This document shows, piece after piece, positions 50,927 through 63,999 of a DNA stretch of 64,000 nucleotides. The notes beneath the pieces were generated by a model, which made no database searches, was not told where the DNA came from, and worked only from the letters and a program-made list of their open reading frames with translations. Numbering within the stretch: the stretch's first letter is position 1; each line of letters begins with the position of its first letter. Origin of the DNA: Himantopus leucocephalus (lineage: Eukaryota; Chordata; Aves; Charadriiformes; Recurvirostridae); assembly GCA_003993805.1 (NCBI GenBank), contig RSEF01000004.1, positions 7,945,689 to 8,009,688 on the forward strand, read 5' to 3'. Made by a program: the position numbers and the translations under genes.

Positions 50927-51414
50927 ACACTCTGCCTCCACGTGAGCAGGTGCTTGCTGAGTCACAAGACTGAGCTCACTTAACTCAGAAGAGCCAGACT
51001 GAAACTTAACCACTAGACACAAGTAGTAAATTAAACGCAGGAGTCAAAGCATAAGGCTCAAGAAAACTCAAAACTGATTTTATAAAGAACTCGGGGTTTT
51101 TTTCTTCTCCTTGAGAAAGTGTTTTTTTTGTTCAGAAGCTATAACCTCATGAGTCACAGACTCAAAATCTGACTCAAATACATCTCACATTTATGGTCTA
51201 ATTATTTGGAGACTATTTTTATACAAAGTATTAAAATCATATCACAATTTGTCAAAATACTTTAACATAGATACCTACAAAGCAAGTAAAAAGTGGAACT
51301 ATCACTCAGAAAAAGCATTGTGAGGTGAACTGTTTGTAAACTGCCCTATATTCAAGATTAATTGATCCCAATACTAGAGCAGCTACAAGAAAGGTGGAGA
51401 AAAACTGTGCATAT

Positions 51415-51438
51415 GTGTGTATATATATGTACACACAC
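51415..51438. repeat. TG/TA/CA palindromic microsatellite
   Basis: TGTGTG, then TATATATA, then TGTACACACACA forms an imperfect palindrome of short dinucleotide runs. Confidence 0.7.
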
Positions 51439-54370
51439 AGAAGAAAATCTGTGTAAGAAATATTGAGTAAACGTAGATAGTTAAAACCACAAAAATAATA
51501 AACCTGAGAAAATACACAGAACCTCTGCAATTTTATGACAACCTAATGCTCCTATGGTTTGTATTTTGCAAATATTACTTTATATAGGAAAGGAAGAGCT
51601 TTAGTAACAAATTAGATTGTCACACATGGAATATATTTTAGGGAACAACCTTCATTTTTAGGGGAAAATGGACAGTAGAACTAGCAACTGACACACAAAA
51701 AAAGGCATGTATTTTCTGTCCTAAAACAGACTAATACAGGACATGTTAGTTTTGATCAAGACAAAACAGAAGGCTATGCAGAATTTGGGCAATGATGTGA
51801 GGAAAAACTGGAAAAAAAAAAATGTTTCGGCCATTATTCATTTTTTACATTGCAGGCAAAGTACTTTTCCTGAAGAACATTTGCACCCAGGAGTACATAC
51901 TGTGTACTTTAGCATGAAAGGCAGTATATATAAGGATGTGAAAGAAGTCTTAAGCCAAACAACTAAGCTATCCTGAAGCCTTTAAGAACACTCTTTCTCC
52001 TATATAACTGAAGTAAGTAATAGCAACTAAAGGTTATTCCAAGATATAAATCATGCCATGTGGTTGAGAAAAATCCCTCTCTCTCCAAATGAACTCAAGC
52101 ATATATTTCATTTTAAGTTTGATCTTTTAACTGTTTCCTGTTCCTCTGGTCTGCGTTATGATTTTTATTTATTAATGTGGATATACCTGCCTTCAAACAA
52201 AACATGGCTCTACAAACATTCCTCTCTCCTGGTACCCTGCCAAAAAAAAAAAAAAGACCTTCAAAATTTGAACTACAGTGAGAGGCAAGAAACTCATGAG
52301 ATTCATCACCCTTAAAGTAAAGAAATCTAGGAAAGGGATATCCTTTACACTTAACTGTCTGACTAGATGCAAGATATACCAGCACATTTAATTATTGCTG
52401 TTGGAAGGAGGCACGAGCTGGGACAAGCAAAGACCCATTCTGACTTCTGAATACTAAGATACCATTCTTCAAGTAAGATTCCAAGCCAAAATTCAAAGCA
52501 GAAATAGTAGGTTTCAAACTGAAATCCCTAACAGTTCCCATGCTCAAAGATACCATAGTGTGAAAGACATGAACTAGAGCTTACTGTGCTTGGAGGCAGT
52601 TCTTGTATGTTGCTTCCAAAATACCATTTTCAGCTGCAGAAAAAGCTTTTGATCTTTGACACAGTTTAAAAACAGTGGAATATGAACAACCGTTTTAATC
52701 AATCTGCTGCTAAAAGCAGCAATTCCATCATTCAGTTGCTCACTCATAACCCAGAGCCACCTCTTTTCTTGTGTCAGCACTAGCTTTCACTTATGGTGAA
52801 TTGAAACAGCAAGTGATCTGAGTTTAAGAACACTAACAAGTTAATTCGGTCAAATTCACTGTAAGGCCCTATGTATTTGTGCTGGCATATGAGAAGAAAG
52901 GTAGAAGGCTCTGTCAATCTCTTCAATGGAAATGCAATTGCTAGGGTTAAACAACAGTGTAAAACACATTGATCTAGATTCCTGTTGCACACTCGCTCTC
53001 AGTATTGGTATACTACTAAGCAAAGCAGAAAAAAAGTCCCACAAGAACAGTTTAGCAAAATGAAAGGTGAAAACATTTTGCAGATTCATGTGTCACTGCT
53101 TTTAACCTGCACTAGGACAGTACTATTGCTAGCACAACTATTTACTGGAGGTAAACAACAACACGTTTTTATTTTATACTGTTATCCTATTCCAGGGTGA
53201 ATACAGCTGTTACATATTTGTAATATTTTTCCTTACCTTTTTCCTTTTTCTGTTCTAATTACATGCCTGCAGATTAAGTAAACACAGGCTAACATACAGG
53301 GGAGTCATTTATACACACAGAAAATCTAAATAGGTGCCCACCTCAACAACAATCATAAAACAGTTCAAACAAATGTCATTTGGCCATCTATATTAAAAAG
53401 CCATTCCTGGTTGTGTTTTTCCTCTACGGTCTCTCTCTTGCTCCTATCATTAAGAAGCTACTCAACTTTCTAGCCAAAACCTATCTCAAAACCAACCCAA
53501 CAGGCTTTCCTTATTCAGGCAGCAAAACAAATGGCAGAAGTACACAAGACTATTGGCTATTGTGCCAACCAGCATGTAGAATCCAAAGCTACATCGGTTT
53601 TCTACACATCCTCTACACAGAAGAGATTATTACCCAAAGCAAGCGATTCTGTTGTTCAAAATGGATCATGGTCGTCCACTAGCGTGGCTCTGTGACTCCT
53701 GACCTCCAATCAGCAGAGCAGTGGATCTGTATGGACACCAAAGAGAGAAACTGCGGCCATCAACTTAAACAGAAAAAGAATTTTATCACGTCAGTAAGTG
53801 CAATACCATTTAAGTTACAGTAAAGCCCATCATTAACATGTTTAACAGCAACCATGAAATGAGCTGGCATTCACTAGTGATAAGAAAATAGAAAACAATG
53901 GAAAGCAACATCATGCCAGAGCCTTCACCCAGAATGGACGATTGCAGAAACTGAACTGCATGCTGGCACAAAGCCACATGAATTGTTCCGACCACTAATG
54001 AAACAGAAGCAGTCCAATGAATCACCAGAAACATTTATTTCCAGAAGGTTCTTTTCTGCATGGTATAGTAACACACATGAAGTGTCAGGATACCAGGAGA
54101 TAAAAAGGCTAGTCTCATAGACCAAGCCACACAGCTTGCTGCTATCTGTAAGCATAGGCAAGCCTTAAATGTAATCAGACAAGCGATTCTCTACTTTGAG
54201 AAGATGCTACTAATGGTCTATCACAGGAACTGGGATTAAACAGAGATGGGACTAGAAAAGGTTCAGACAGAACCAATAAAGTAAGCAATTTCTGATGCAT
54301 TATGTGGAAAGGTTTGATCAAACCCAGGACCCATTTATTTCTTCAAACACTTAGTCTGCTCTTCCAGTTT
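51439..54370. other. Non-coding unique sequence, A-rich on plus
   Basis: Runs of ten A near 51810 and about thirteen A near 52240, and no long T runs. I recognise no gene or repeat family. Confidence 0.45.
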
Positions 54371-54426
54371 AAAAAAAAAGAAATCAAAACAAAACAAAAA
54401 AACACCAAAAAAACAACCCCCAAACA
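54371..54426. repeat. A/C-rich low-complexity tract
   Basis: Nine A, then irregular AAAACAAAAC and CACCAAAAAAAC units. Confidence 0.85.
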
Positions 54427-56422
54427 TTACTGTTTTTCATATGGCTTTAGCAGTATATGAAAGTTTGTGGAAAAGCCCATCATTTTATGAATCTTTTTTA
54501 ATATAAGTTCAAAATAGAGGATGCAATGAAATCTTCCCAGTTGTACATGCTTTAATTTGACTTTGTAAAATGACATGCCTTTGTGCATTCAGTATTCTGC
54601 ACTGTAATTATTAGGCTACAAACTACTTGGAGCTCTATGTGGTACCACGGAACACTCCATCATCCTGGCATCCCACAGGAAAAAATTGCAGCAACAGACT
54701 CTTCTCCAGCTGATACTTCAAAAGCTGCCATAATATCTTCTGTTGTGAGCACCAGAGTAATTTAGTAGATTTGGCAGACGTTCAGAGAAGTGCCTGGGGT
54801 TCTTAATACGTATGATGTTGAACCCGAGAAGGAAAGAAAAAACAAGAAGGGGAGGGGAAGACAGAAACCCCCTAAAGACAAGGCAAATAACAAATAAGGT
54901 GGATGGGAAGACAAGAGATCCTTCTCCTCTTCTAAATACAGATCAACTTCTCCTAACAGCATCACTGATTGTTTCCTTGTATTAAAAAGAAAATCATTAA
55001 TAAAATGTAATGAGTAAACTTTTTAAGCACTTGAGAAACCACCCTAAACCTTACGCACAGGTCTCCTGTAAGAAGGGAGCCATGAAAGATTATGCAGGAA
55101 ATGCAGTGAGAATTGTGAGGAAACATATTCATAGATTATAAATATTTCCTTCTATTGTTAGAAAAAGTTTTTCCTACCTGAATCTTGATTTAAACAAGAA
55201 TTTCAAAACAATAAAAACCTTATTAAACCATTAGTTTCTAAAGGACTGAGTCACTGTTCAATTCTGAATTTTAGTGAAGACTAATGAGACATGAAGGAGA
55301 ATTAATAATTTTTTCCTCAAAGTTTTCAATGGAATGTAAAATAAAAACTGCTGTTCAAAGACACACATCCCCAAATAAACAAAACTATCTGTTTACATGA
55401 AGGAACGCCCTATGCTTCCATTATGATCTTGTTTTCTCTGGAAAATTAGATTTCTCACACTATGCATGTATCCCTTCATAAAAGCAAGAAAATTTCAGAA
55501 ACTTCAAGAATGCCAAATAGTTAAGAAAAGATTATACAAATTCACAAAAATAGGTGCATCTTCCATAGAAATAATCTTTTTCGGAGAAAAGCACTGTATC
55601 ATTACCTGTCCCCAAATTCTGACTCCTGTACTATACTTAGCTTTTTACGAAACTCATTGAAATAAGATTTATTCTTATGACAAAATGGAACAAGTTATTC
55701 ACACTGACAGCCTGCAAAAATTGTTTGGCTTTCTACCAATGTATACTTTTACAGCAAGATGGGTCACTGCAGCTACAAATGGTGAAACGTGAAAGAATAG
55801 CTGTTCTGTGTGAAGCAAAGTGACACACTAAAAAATAATTTTTGCAGGAAATAATAAACGATCAAGAAAGGTTAACTGATGTCAGCACCTAATATAAAAG
55901 CTATACTAATCTCATCATCTAAAAACCTGCCTCAACTGATGCAGTAGCCTCTCTTAAGTGATCTTGAGCTTTCCTTTAAAGGTACTCAAACCGTAACAAA
56001 TGTAATAATTAAATCGAGACGACATGTTTTTGCGGTTATAGCGCTTTCTTTTCTAGTCTTAGTAACTATGAAGGGACAGGAACACTGTCACACAGGCATG
56101 TAGCTCGTTTGGAGTCTTTGCCGATGAACTGCAGTACCAGGGCACTGCAATACATTTGTGACCAATACTCCTCGCAGTGGGACATTATTTTGAACTATGC
56201 ATTCAACAGCCTGTGCTTGGAAATCAGAATGTACTAAGTATTATAACAAAGTTGTGTCAGAAGGACAGGGGTATATACCCCTAACCAGGAACGAATCTGA
56301 CTTTTTCCTGGAGAAAGGAAAGGACAAAAGATCCTCCTTTCAACCAGCTTAACAGCATTTTTCCACCCAGCTCGTACTGCCACAGAATTGCACTGGCAGA
56401 TCCAGGTCCCTCAGCTACTTAC
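54427..56422. other. Non-coding unique sequence
   Basis: AT-rich. Several donor-like sites are visible on the minus strand (for example near 55179 and 55606), but none has a convincing acceptor and open frame. Confidence 0.4.
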
Positions 56423-56459
56423 CTTCACCACAGTGAGTATTTCTGTACAATGTTTCGTT
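56423..56459 (-). CDS. Weak candidate internal exon, 37 bp
   Basis: On the minus strand a near-consensus donor (GGTGAAG|GTAAGTAG) ends a 37-bp segment that starts after TTTCTTCCTGAGTATCTGTGTAG. One open frame reads NETLYRNTHCGE and a second frame is also open. The donor is strong and the acceptor moderate. Not recognised, and such small exons are easily spurious. Confidence 0.12.
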
Positions 56460-56905
56460 CTACACAGATACTCAGGAAGAAACTTATTATCTATTTACTG
56501 TAGTTCTGCTTCTTCCATGAGAACGGTGGGGAAAAATTACTAAGAAGGTTTTTCGACATCTGTTTGAAAACACAATTATTTTCTACTACTGTACTTCAGT
56601 TTCCTTTTTCCTGCCACCAAGGCTATCAAAACATCCTTGGAAATTAACACATACAGACAGCACCTTTATATAATTTCTAGTAGTCAGCAATACTGTGTGT
56701 CTTGTTCTGCCAATAGAAAAACACTTTTACATTAGTTTTTGAATTTTCTCAAGGCTCTAGGTGTTGGTTCAAAGAACATTTTTGCACTTTATAGTTGTGG
56801 AAAAGGTTGTTTCCATACACAAAAAAAAAGCAGTAAAATTGGCCTGTGCTACTCTCAGGTAAGAGGTATATAGCCAAGAATAAAATTCCCAAGTCGAGAG
56901 AATAT

Positions 56906-56988
56906 GGGGGGAGGGGGAAGGGGGGAATTATAAAGATTATATATAAATATGTGTGTTTAAATATATATGCATATATATGCATGTACAT
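56906..56988. repeat. G-rich run followed by an AT/GT microsatellite
   Basis: 56906-56925 has G runs of six, five and six on the plus strand. 56938-56988 is alternating A/T with TGTGTG and ATGCATATATATGCAT, a self-complementary stretch. Confidence 0.75.
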
Positions 56989-57129
56989 GGAAGCCGAGAT
57001 ATCTGCGGTAAATCAGAGAACAAAGAAGTTCTGGCGTGTTATATAATGTCAAAGCCTCCATTGACACAATAATTTTGTGATTGTGCCAGACTGCTTTTTA
57101 AATTCTTTTGAAAACATTTGTAATTTTAG

Positions 57130-57411
57130 GCCTATCCATTCACAGTGGTTGGCAGACTTTCACACACTGGCAACCTAGTGGTATCCCAGCCACCTGGGCC
57201 CATTCAGGCCAAGGGCTGGCAAGCAGATGTGAGGCTGTCTGTAGGACAAGGGAGCCTGGCAGCCTCAGGTGTGGCAATTCAGAGGCCACAGGGAGAGAAG
57301 CGGAAAGGTGTTCAACTGCTCTTTCAGGAAGCAAGCGTAGGGCAATTCCAGTTCTCATATAGAGCCTCCAAACCTGTGAAATTGTCACGACGTGATGTTA
57401 ACCAGTATTAG
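57130..57411. other. GC-richer island open in three frames
   Basis: This segment has markedly higher G+C than its surroundings and is open in two plus frames (57108-57362, 57145-57411) and one minus frame (57140-57388). That is expected of GC-rich DNA with few stops. No motif, CpG density or splice structure supports a gene. It may be a non-coding exon or an unrecognised repeat. Confidence 0.3.
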
Positions 57412-57725
57412 AATGTTCTCAAAATGCTTTGCCATGCTAAAAGGAAATGCACCAATTGCTGAGTTACTGCAAACCCTTCTCTGTATCAGAAACGGAGAAG
57501 CTAACATTTTAAAACATTCTAGTCTTCTAAAGCAGTAGGGAGACAGCTTTGATATGCAGTCTGAAAAAAAAATATTAAAAAGAGGAATATCCAGAAGCAC
57601 AGGGAGAAGTAAAATGAACAACAAGATTTACAAATATCAACAAAACCAAGTGCTGTGGAAGAGCATTAGAATATATAGGATAATAGTGAGAATATGAAGC
57701 AATCCCTTATGTGAAGATACTTTGG

Positions 57726-57779
57726 TCTAAGTCTTTTAGACTTAGAGATACCTATTTATCTCAGTCTTTTAGACTTAGA
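57726..57779. repeat. Small hairpin with a repeated arm
   Basis: TCTAAGTCT TTT AGACTTAGA (57726-57746) is a 9-bp-arm hairpin. A 17-bp piece of it (AGTCTTTTAGACTTAGA) recurs at 57763-57779, 33 bp downstream of its first occurrence. Confidence 0.85.
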
Positions 57780-58292
57780 TAATGATAATTGCAAGATATT
57801 TCAATATACCAAATATGGAATATTGGATCCCTAATAGTTTAAAAGTTTTAACATCTATGGAGTGCACAAAGTCTGTAATAGAAAAACAAGCCACTTATCT
57901 AGAGGGGATTACTAAAAGTTTAAGTCCTTCAACAGTGTGGCTCAAAAAGCACGAGCATTCATCATCTACATACATAAACCCTAGGAAAATTTAATAAGGC
58001 TATTCACAACATTCACTTTTTGTCCATGCAAAACAACATGCTCCTTTTCCACATTTTAACTTGATTATTTTCTTACCAATATTATTTTAAACTGTTACTC
58101 AGCAATTGTTTCTTCATTAAATAAGAAAATATACAACCTTTTAAAAGTTTAGAAAACCCAAACTTTCTTACATAATGTTAGAAAAAAGAAAACTGTAAAG
58201 GCAGGCATTATAAATATTGCAGATTTTAAAAGCAGATTTCATGAGATGCTGAAATGCTCTTATGAATCAAACAGCCAGCTATTCTGAAGCTT

Positions 58293-58357
58293 TAAAAAAA
58301 AAAACTCAAACAAATAAACCCAAACACAGAGCACAAAACAAACCAAAACCAAACCAA
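58293..58357. repeat. A/C-rich low-complexity tract
   Basis: A run of about eleven A, then CAAACAAATAAACCC and AAACCAAAACCAAACC. Confidence 0.85.
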
Positions 58358-60431
58358 GTAACTGTTTTTACTATAAAGTTAGTAATTGACCTCAAGATTA
58401 GTTCAGCCTTTAAGAGCACTTACTACATATTTTCTTCTCACAATGAGTTAACACAAATGCTTATTTTTCCTAATGATCAATGCCCATCAACAGGGTGGTT
58501 TTGGTACACGGAACAATTTCTTCACTTCCCAGCAATTAATGTAATTTGTGTTTCACAGCCACTGCATATATTCATTTGAGAAAATGGCTCGTTAATATAA
58601 CTGGTCAATGAGATACCAGTTTTAACACTCAGGCATTTAATTTCTTTTTTATCTTCTTTTCACCCAGGTTTTCAGCAGTATTGAGCAATAAGGAATGACA
58701 GAATCACTGACAAATAACACATTTCAGGATGTGCCTTTACTTTCTAAGAAACTAAACAACAGGCCTGGAAGGGAGGATTCTCTTTAGGCTGAAGCCTCCC
58801 TATTTTATCTTCATTCCTTTTCTCAAAAGTATTTTTCTTTCTCTTGCCGCAGAAAATTAAGCCATAAATCCTGAATTTATTGGATATAAGTAGAATGGTA
58901 TGTGGAATTGCAAATGTGTTTCTATGAGCAACACAAAGACTCTAGACTGAAGCTGTCACAGCAAAATAGCAGGAGTAGCAGGCTCTCTTCCATACCTGTA
59001 GAGACACAGTTCTGTAACTTTCTGGTGTTATAAGAGTCAGTAGGATTAATCCATTTACTACCAAACATCTAGTATCTCAGTTCCAGGATATATTTCATAC
59101 TCTTACCTTAACCATCAGTTTTACATGACTAAAACACTCAAAACACTGGGGGGTACTTCAAAAGTACTCCCATGCGCCCTTCAGATGCCTCTGTGCAAAC
59201 TAGAGTTCCCGTCCTACAATTACTTCATCTCTTTTCCTCAAGAAAGCAAAAAATTACATAATCAAATTCCAAAGTAATATAGCATAGTAGATTTGCCTAT
59301 CTTTGAAACATCCTAAATATTTATGCTACTAAAAAATTTTAATTAGAGTGAAAAAGGAATGTAGATAGAAGATATATAAATACAAATAAAACCAAACATT
59401 GAAACTAGAAATGAAGACAACTAATTAGCCATTCATATCATTAAAAAAGTAATCACCTTACACTGTTCTATAAATTTGCTTTTTATTTAATTTTTGATAT
59501 AAATTAGTTTCCTTCTGAATATTCTGAGCAAAAGTCTGTGTATAATATGACATTACTCTGCATCCCCACCCTACTTGAAGATAGAGATGTCTTAATGAAA
59601 TAGAGCATGTGCCTTTCAAAGCAATCTGAAACGTCAAAAATTTATCAAAAGCTGAACAGAATAGAGTCAGTCAGTCAAAGCCTTTACTTCCCATAGAAGA
59701 AATATTTGAGTAGGTCAGTGTCTGAATCATGGAAGGCTGGAACTATGAATGCATACATAAAAGGAGGACTTATAAACATACAAGTACACCACTCCAGGAA
59801 AGACACTTAAGAGAAGCAAGGTACAATTCCTGGAAGTTGACTATAGCAAAACGTCTTTCAACTGTATCATCTGAACAGGAGGCCCAGAAATTGTCCAGTG
59901 TCCTATTTACTAGTAACCCCAAGACCCCAAGCATTTTACCCTTGCACAGAAGATGCAGAAAAAGTGACAGAACATATGTCTGAATGCATCAGGTTGTCTT
60001 CTGAAATAAAGCCGGTTGGTCCCTGGACTGTATGTGCAGCAGGTTTGAATGACATTCAACTTAAGTGCTTTGCTAGTGAAAAACATTCCAGAAAATTTAA
60101 TAATGAAATCTCTTAAGGCAACAGCCAATCCAATCCTTTTTAACAAACAGAAATGCACACCCTTTTTGAGATAGGTTCAACCACAGCAGTATTAAAATAC
60201 AGTAAATAGTGTTCCTTGATTGCAAAAAGCAAAAAGGCAAATTGAAGTGGCAGAGAGTAGAGTATGAGCTGCTTCATAATAGAATACCAGGCAGGCAATG
60301 TCAGGCACACAGAGCAACACATGCACATTAAATTATTTTTTAACACAATCAGTAAGTTGGAGTACAGAAAACTGCTAGGAACAACTGTGGTGACAGCCCA
60401 TAAATTTAAATTAAAAAAAGACACTACATTT
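58358..60431. other. Non-coding unique sequence
   Basis: AT-rich, with consensus-like minus-strand donors near 58998 and 59111 but only tiny open segments upstream of them. No gene or repeat recognised. Confidence 0.4.
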
Positions 60432-60447
60432 CCCCCCCCCTCCCCCC
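60432..60447. repeat. C-rich run, C9-T-C6
   Basis: Sixteen bases, all C but one. The minus strand is G-rich. A G-rich run of opposite sense follows at 60574. Confidence 0.9.
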
Positions 60448-60573
60448 TGACAGGAATTTCCTTCCCAAATCTAGACCTTGAGTATAAAGAGCTCAAGCTC
60501 ACAGCTCCTGAAGTCCCATAAGCAAATCCATATTAACTAATTAGAAATACAGACATACTCTCAAATGTATGTC

Positions 60574-60600
60574 GGGGGGGGTGGGAGGTAGTGGGGGTGG
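60574..60600 (+). other. G-rich tract, possible G-quadruplex
   Basis: Runs of eight, three and five G with short loops. The G8 run can supply two tracts. TGTGTGTG follows. Confidence 0.55.
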
Positions 60601-62610
60601 TGTGTGTGTTTGCTTTTTTGTTTTTTAAAACAGCACTACTGCTTGTAAAGTTAGATAAAAGCAGCGTGACCTGGCAGCGCCACCGAGCAGGAGAATAGGA
60701 GTCTGTATTCCAGCATTCCCAAGCAGCTCAGCTCTTTCTCAGAATAGGCAAAAATTACTACTGACACAGAATCTTTAATCTGAAGAGCCTTTATGTTTTA
60801 TTAATGTAGAGATGTAGTAATGCACCATAGTAAGGAAAACATAACTTGTTGTCCAGGTCGATGTTTCAGCACTAAGCAATCAGAATTTGAGCACAAGCAT
60901 ACAGTTAAATCTACATTCCATTTGACAATCAATCCAAAGTAATAAATTAGCAGGGAAGCATCTTTAGAATCATAAACGTAAAAAAAAAAAACCAACCTGC
61001 TAAAAGTGATCCAACATTAGAAGAAATCTGCAGGGATGCTGATTAGAGGACAAGGATGTGTAACCACAATACAAAGTGTGATTAATTTCACAGTAGTTAA
61101 CACAATATGCAAGTTCATGCATCACACAGATCACCAGTGTATAAAAAAAAAGTTTTTGCTGAAATCATGTATGTATTAAAAAAAAAAAATCACAAAAGTA
61201 TTGAGTACTTTTAACTGAAAATTAGATTGCCTTTGTATCACAAGTCTGAGCCTGATTCTCTGCATCTTCTCCGAACGATCACACCTTTACAGTGGTTTTA
61301 AATTGCTATCATACCAAAAGACAAATTGTTTTTGAAAGTTCAAAGTCATCCTGTCACCCTGTAATTTCTTTCATTACAACACCGTGTAGGAAAATACCTG
61401 AAATATCTATGTAAGATTCTTTGTTAGAAAAGTTCTTGGGTATTCTCTTCAGAGTACACACAAAGACAAATTTAAAAGAGAAATAAAGTTCTGCCTATTT
61501 CTCACAGGTTGAGCTTTATAGGGCAGCACTGCTTCCCATTACATCCTGTTCTAAACAGCTACTGGGTACCTTCTAGGATGCTGCTAGACAACAGGTGAAA
61601 CAGCAACTCAATTACTTCATCCATGGAAGATAAGTATGAGTAAAGGCTTGAGGAACAGTTTCAGGATTGCCTGGAAATAAGTAGAAGCCTGACAGGCCTC
61701 TGCCCAGCAAAGATTTATTTACCTCTCGCACTTGCGGAACATTCAGCTACTCACTACTAAGAACAAAGCAGCTATGATGCAAGATTTATACAGCAATAAC
61801 AAGAGGATTTGTTAGTGTGACTCTGATTATTCTGTAATGAAAGTCTAATGAAACCAATAAAGCTTTATCACAACCTGCAGGGATCCTACCAGAAGCCACA
61901 TAGAATATCTGAATTAGGTTGTGGGAGGTCTTCAGAAAGTCAAGAGAAGAGCAGGTGCTAAACAAAGAAAAACTTACAGGCAAGGATATGTAATGATAGG
62001 CCACACTGGCAGTTAAGCAGAAAACAGTATTTATGTCAGTGTCTTTTGGTTTAGACTATCTTGGGTTGCTAGAAATACTTCCCATATGTAAGGTTCCAAA
62101 GGGCATTGAGAAGTTTTAGATTAATTTGACACAACAAGTCTGTATTGCTGGTGTTGGACAATATTCTTTCTTCTCAAGAGTTCGATATTAACAGGCAAGA
62201 CAGTTTTGAGATTTTTAATTTCTATTAAAGAATCACATTTATCACATTGGTATTAATGAATGAATGTCTCTAATTCACCAGTAATTTCTGTTCTTCACCA
62301 TGTATTTTTCTGGTAATCTCTTTTGCGTGCTTTCTACCTCTGTGAGCACCACAGACGATCCTTTTCAACTACTACAAAGCCAGTAATATCTAAAGAACAG
62401 TACTACAAATATGTTTTTCATTATCCAATCATTAAAAAGCTGTTATTTAGCATTCAAACATTCTTAAGCTGACACTATAGAGCGTTTGCGGAGAGATTCA
62501 AACCAATTTCATAACAACTCTACATTTCTTTTGCTCTCTTACACTTCCTATTTCTTACTGTGAAACACAACGCTTCCTGTTTTCAGGTCTACAAACAGTC
62601 AACAGTTTAC
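60601..62610. other. Non-coding unique sequence, A-rich on plus
   Basis: Runs of nine to twelve A near 60980, 61143 and 61179 and none of T. I recognise no gene or repeat family. Confidence 0.45.
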
Positions 62611-62644
62611 CTGTAACTCCTGAAACCACTGTGAATGTCCACTA
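62611..62644 (-). CDS. Weak candidate internal exon, 34 bp
   Basis: On the minus strand, AAGTTTTTAACAG precedes 34 bp ending GTTACAG|GTAAACTG, a good donor. One frame reads SGHSQWFQELQ. Not recognised. The acceptor pyrimidine tract is short, so this may be chance. Confidence 0.12.
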
Positions 62645-63938
62645 CTGTTAAAAACTTACTTAACAAAGGGAAGATTGGTGTTTATGAACCCATACAAAAT
62701 TAGTGCAAATACAATTGCTGGATTCCTCCCTTACAGACTCTCTCTTGAAAGCCTGGAAAATCAGCCGATGGTCCTCTAGCTCACTTCAAACTCTGCAACA
62801 TCATACTGCCTTCATCTGTTCTGCTACCCCTTTGCAGGGCCAGGGGAGCTGCAGTACTAGTGCAACGTGCTAGTTGCTTCCCTAGAACACAGTCCTTTCA
62901 ACACACCTTCTACTCTTACAGCTGCTACAGCACCAGCTTACTCATTTTTGGCTCTGATCTACTTACAAACACTTCCCACTTCAAATTCCAGTTGGTATTA
63001 TCAGCAGAAAAAGACAACATACCCAAGCAGGCTGTTTGCCCACAACTGAGGTTCCCAAATAAGCTTACAATGGCTAATTAAACACAATTAGTGGCTGTCA
63101 CACAAAAGAACCAAGTGAAAGCTATCCAGAAGAGTCTCTCTACAAATCTGTAAACAAGAAGTTTATAATAATAGCTGTATTTCATCATTCCACATGCTGC
63201 CGAGTCTTGCTGTTTATAGATACACTTTCTTTGTAGAAAGCAGTTGGGAATCAATCATCTTAAATCTGTTAGCTGTTCCTTGTCACTTGTCTCAATGAAG
63301 AGACAGTAATGAGCTACACGCATTTAGTCTATTTAGATTACTAACTTTCAATAAAAAACAGATTGAGGAAAACCTAAGATTAAATGAAATACTCATTCTC
63401 ACTTGAATCAACAGAAAGCAGGTGAAACACTTTAACTCGTGTTGACCAAGGCATTGTCCGAAGTTAACGTCAAAGTTATATCTATGTATCTAAAGAAATG
63501 AAGCTGTCCTTAAATTAAGTAAGAACAGCCAGGTGCTCTCCTGGACAGGGAAGATCATATTTCAGGATAAAACACTGAATCCATCTAGACTCTGAGAAAC
63601 ATTTTGAAGTGGAAAAAAACACCTGTAAGAATTAATATCCTCTGTAAAGAAAGGAAATCTAGAAGGGTGTTGTGAGAATCTTCAAGCGCAGTCTCTAAAA
63701 GCCATCCTCTGATGACAGCAGCTCAAGGGAAACATCACCATACATGTGAATTCCTTAGAAAGGCTTCTGAATTGCATCTGTCAACAGACGCAACTGAAGT
63801 GCACAAAGACTGAAGGCCTAGCTGCTGCTTTGTCCAGTGTAAGTCCACTTCTGATGTAACCTCAGTGTAACTTGTTCAAGCACAGTTCCCTTCGTTTCAT
63901 CACCTGTATCTTTCATAAACCTTTTAACTGCAAGTCTG
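62645..63938. other. Non-coding unique sequence
   Basis: I see nothing recognisable. Two overlapping plus frames at 62860-63081 share bases and lack motifs. Confidence 0.45.
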
Positions 63939-63999
63939 GGGTGTTTTGTTTCGGGGTTTTGTGGTTTGGTTGGTTGGGCAGGGGTTTTTGCATTTTATT
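63939..63999 (+). repeat. T/G-rich low-complexity tract at the window end
   Basis: GGGGTGTTTTG, then TTTGGTTGGTTGGG, similar to the tract at 18251. It is the only clear T/G-rich tract right of 51 kb. Confidence 0.8.

Noticed and set aside
60664..60692. Second CTCF-like site on minus (GGTGGCGCTG)
   Set aside because: Only the right half of the motif fits. The left half has several mismatches.
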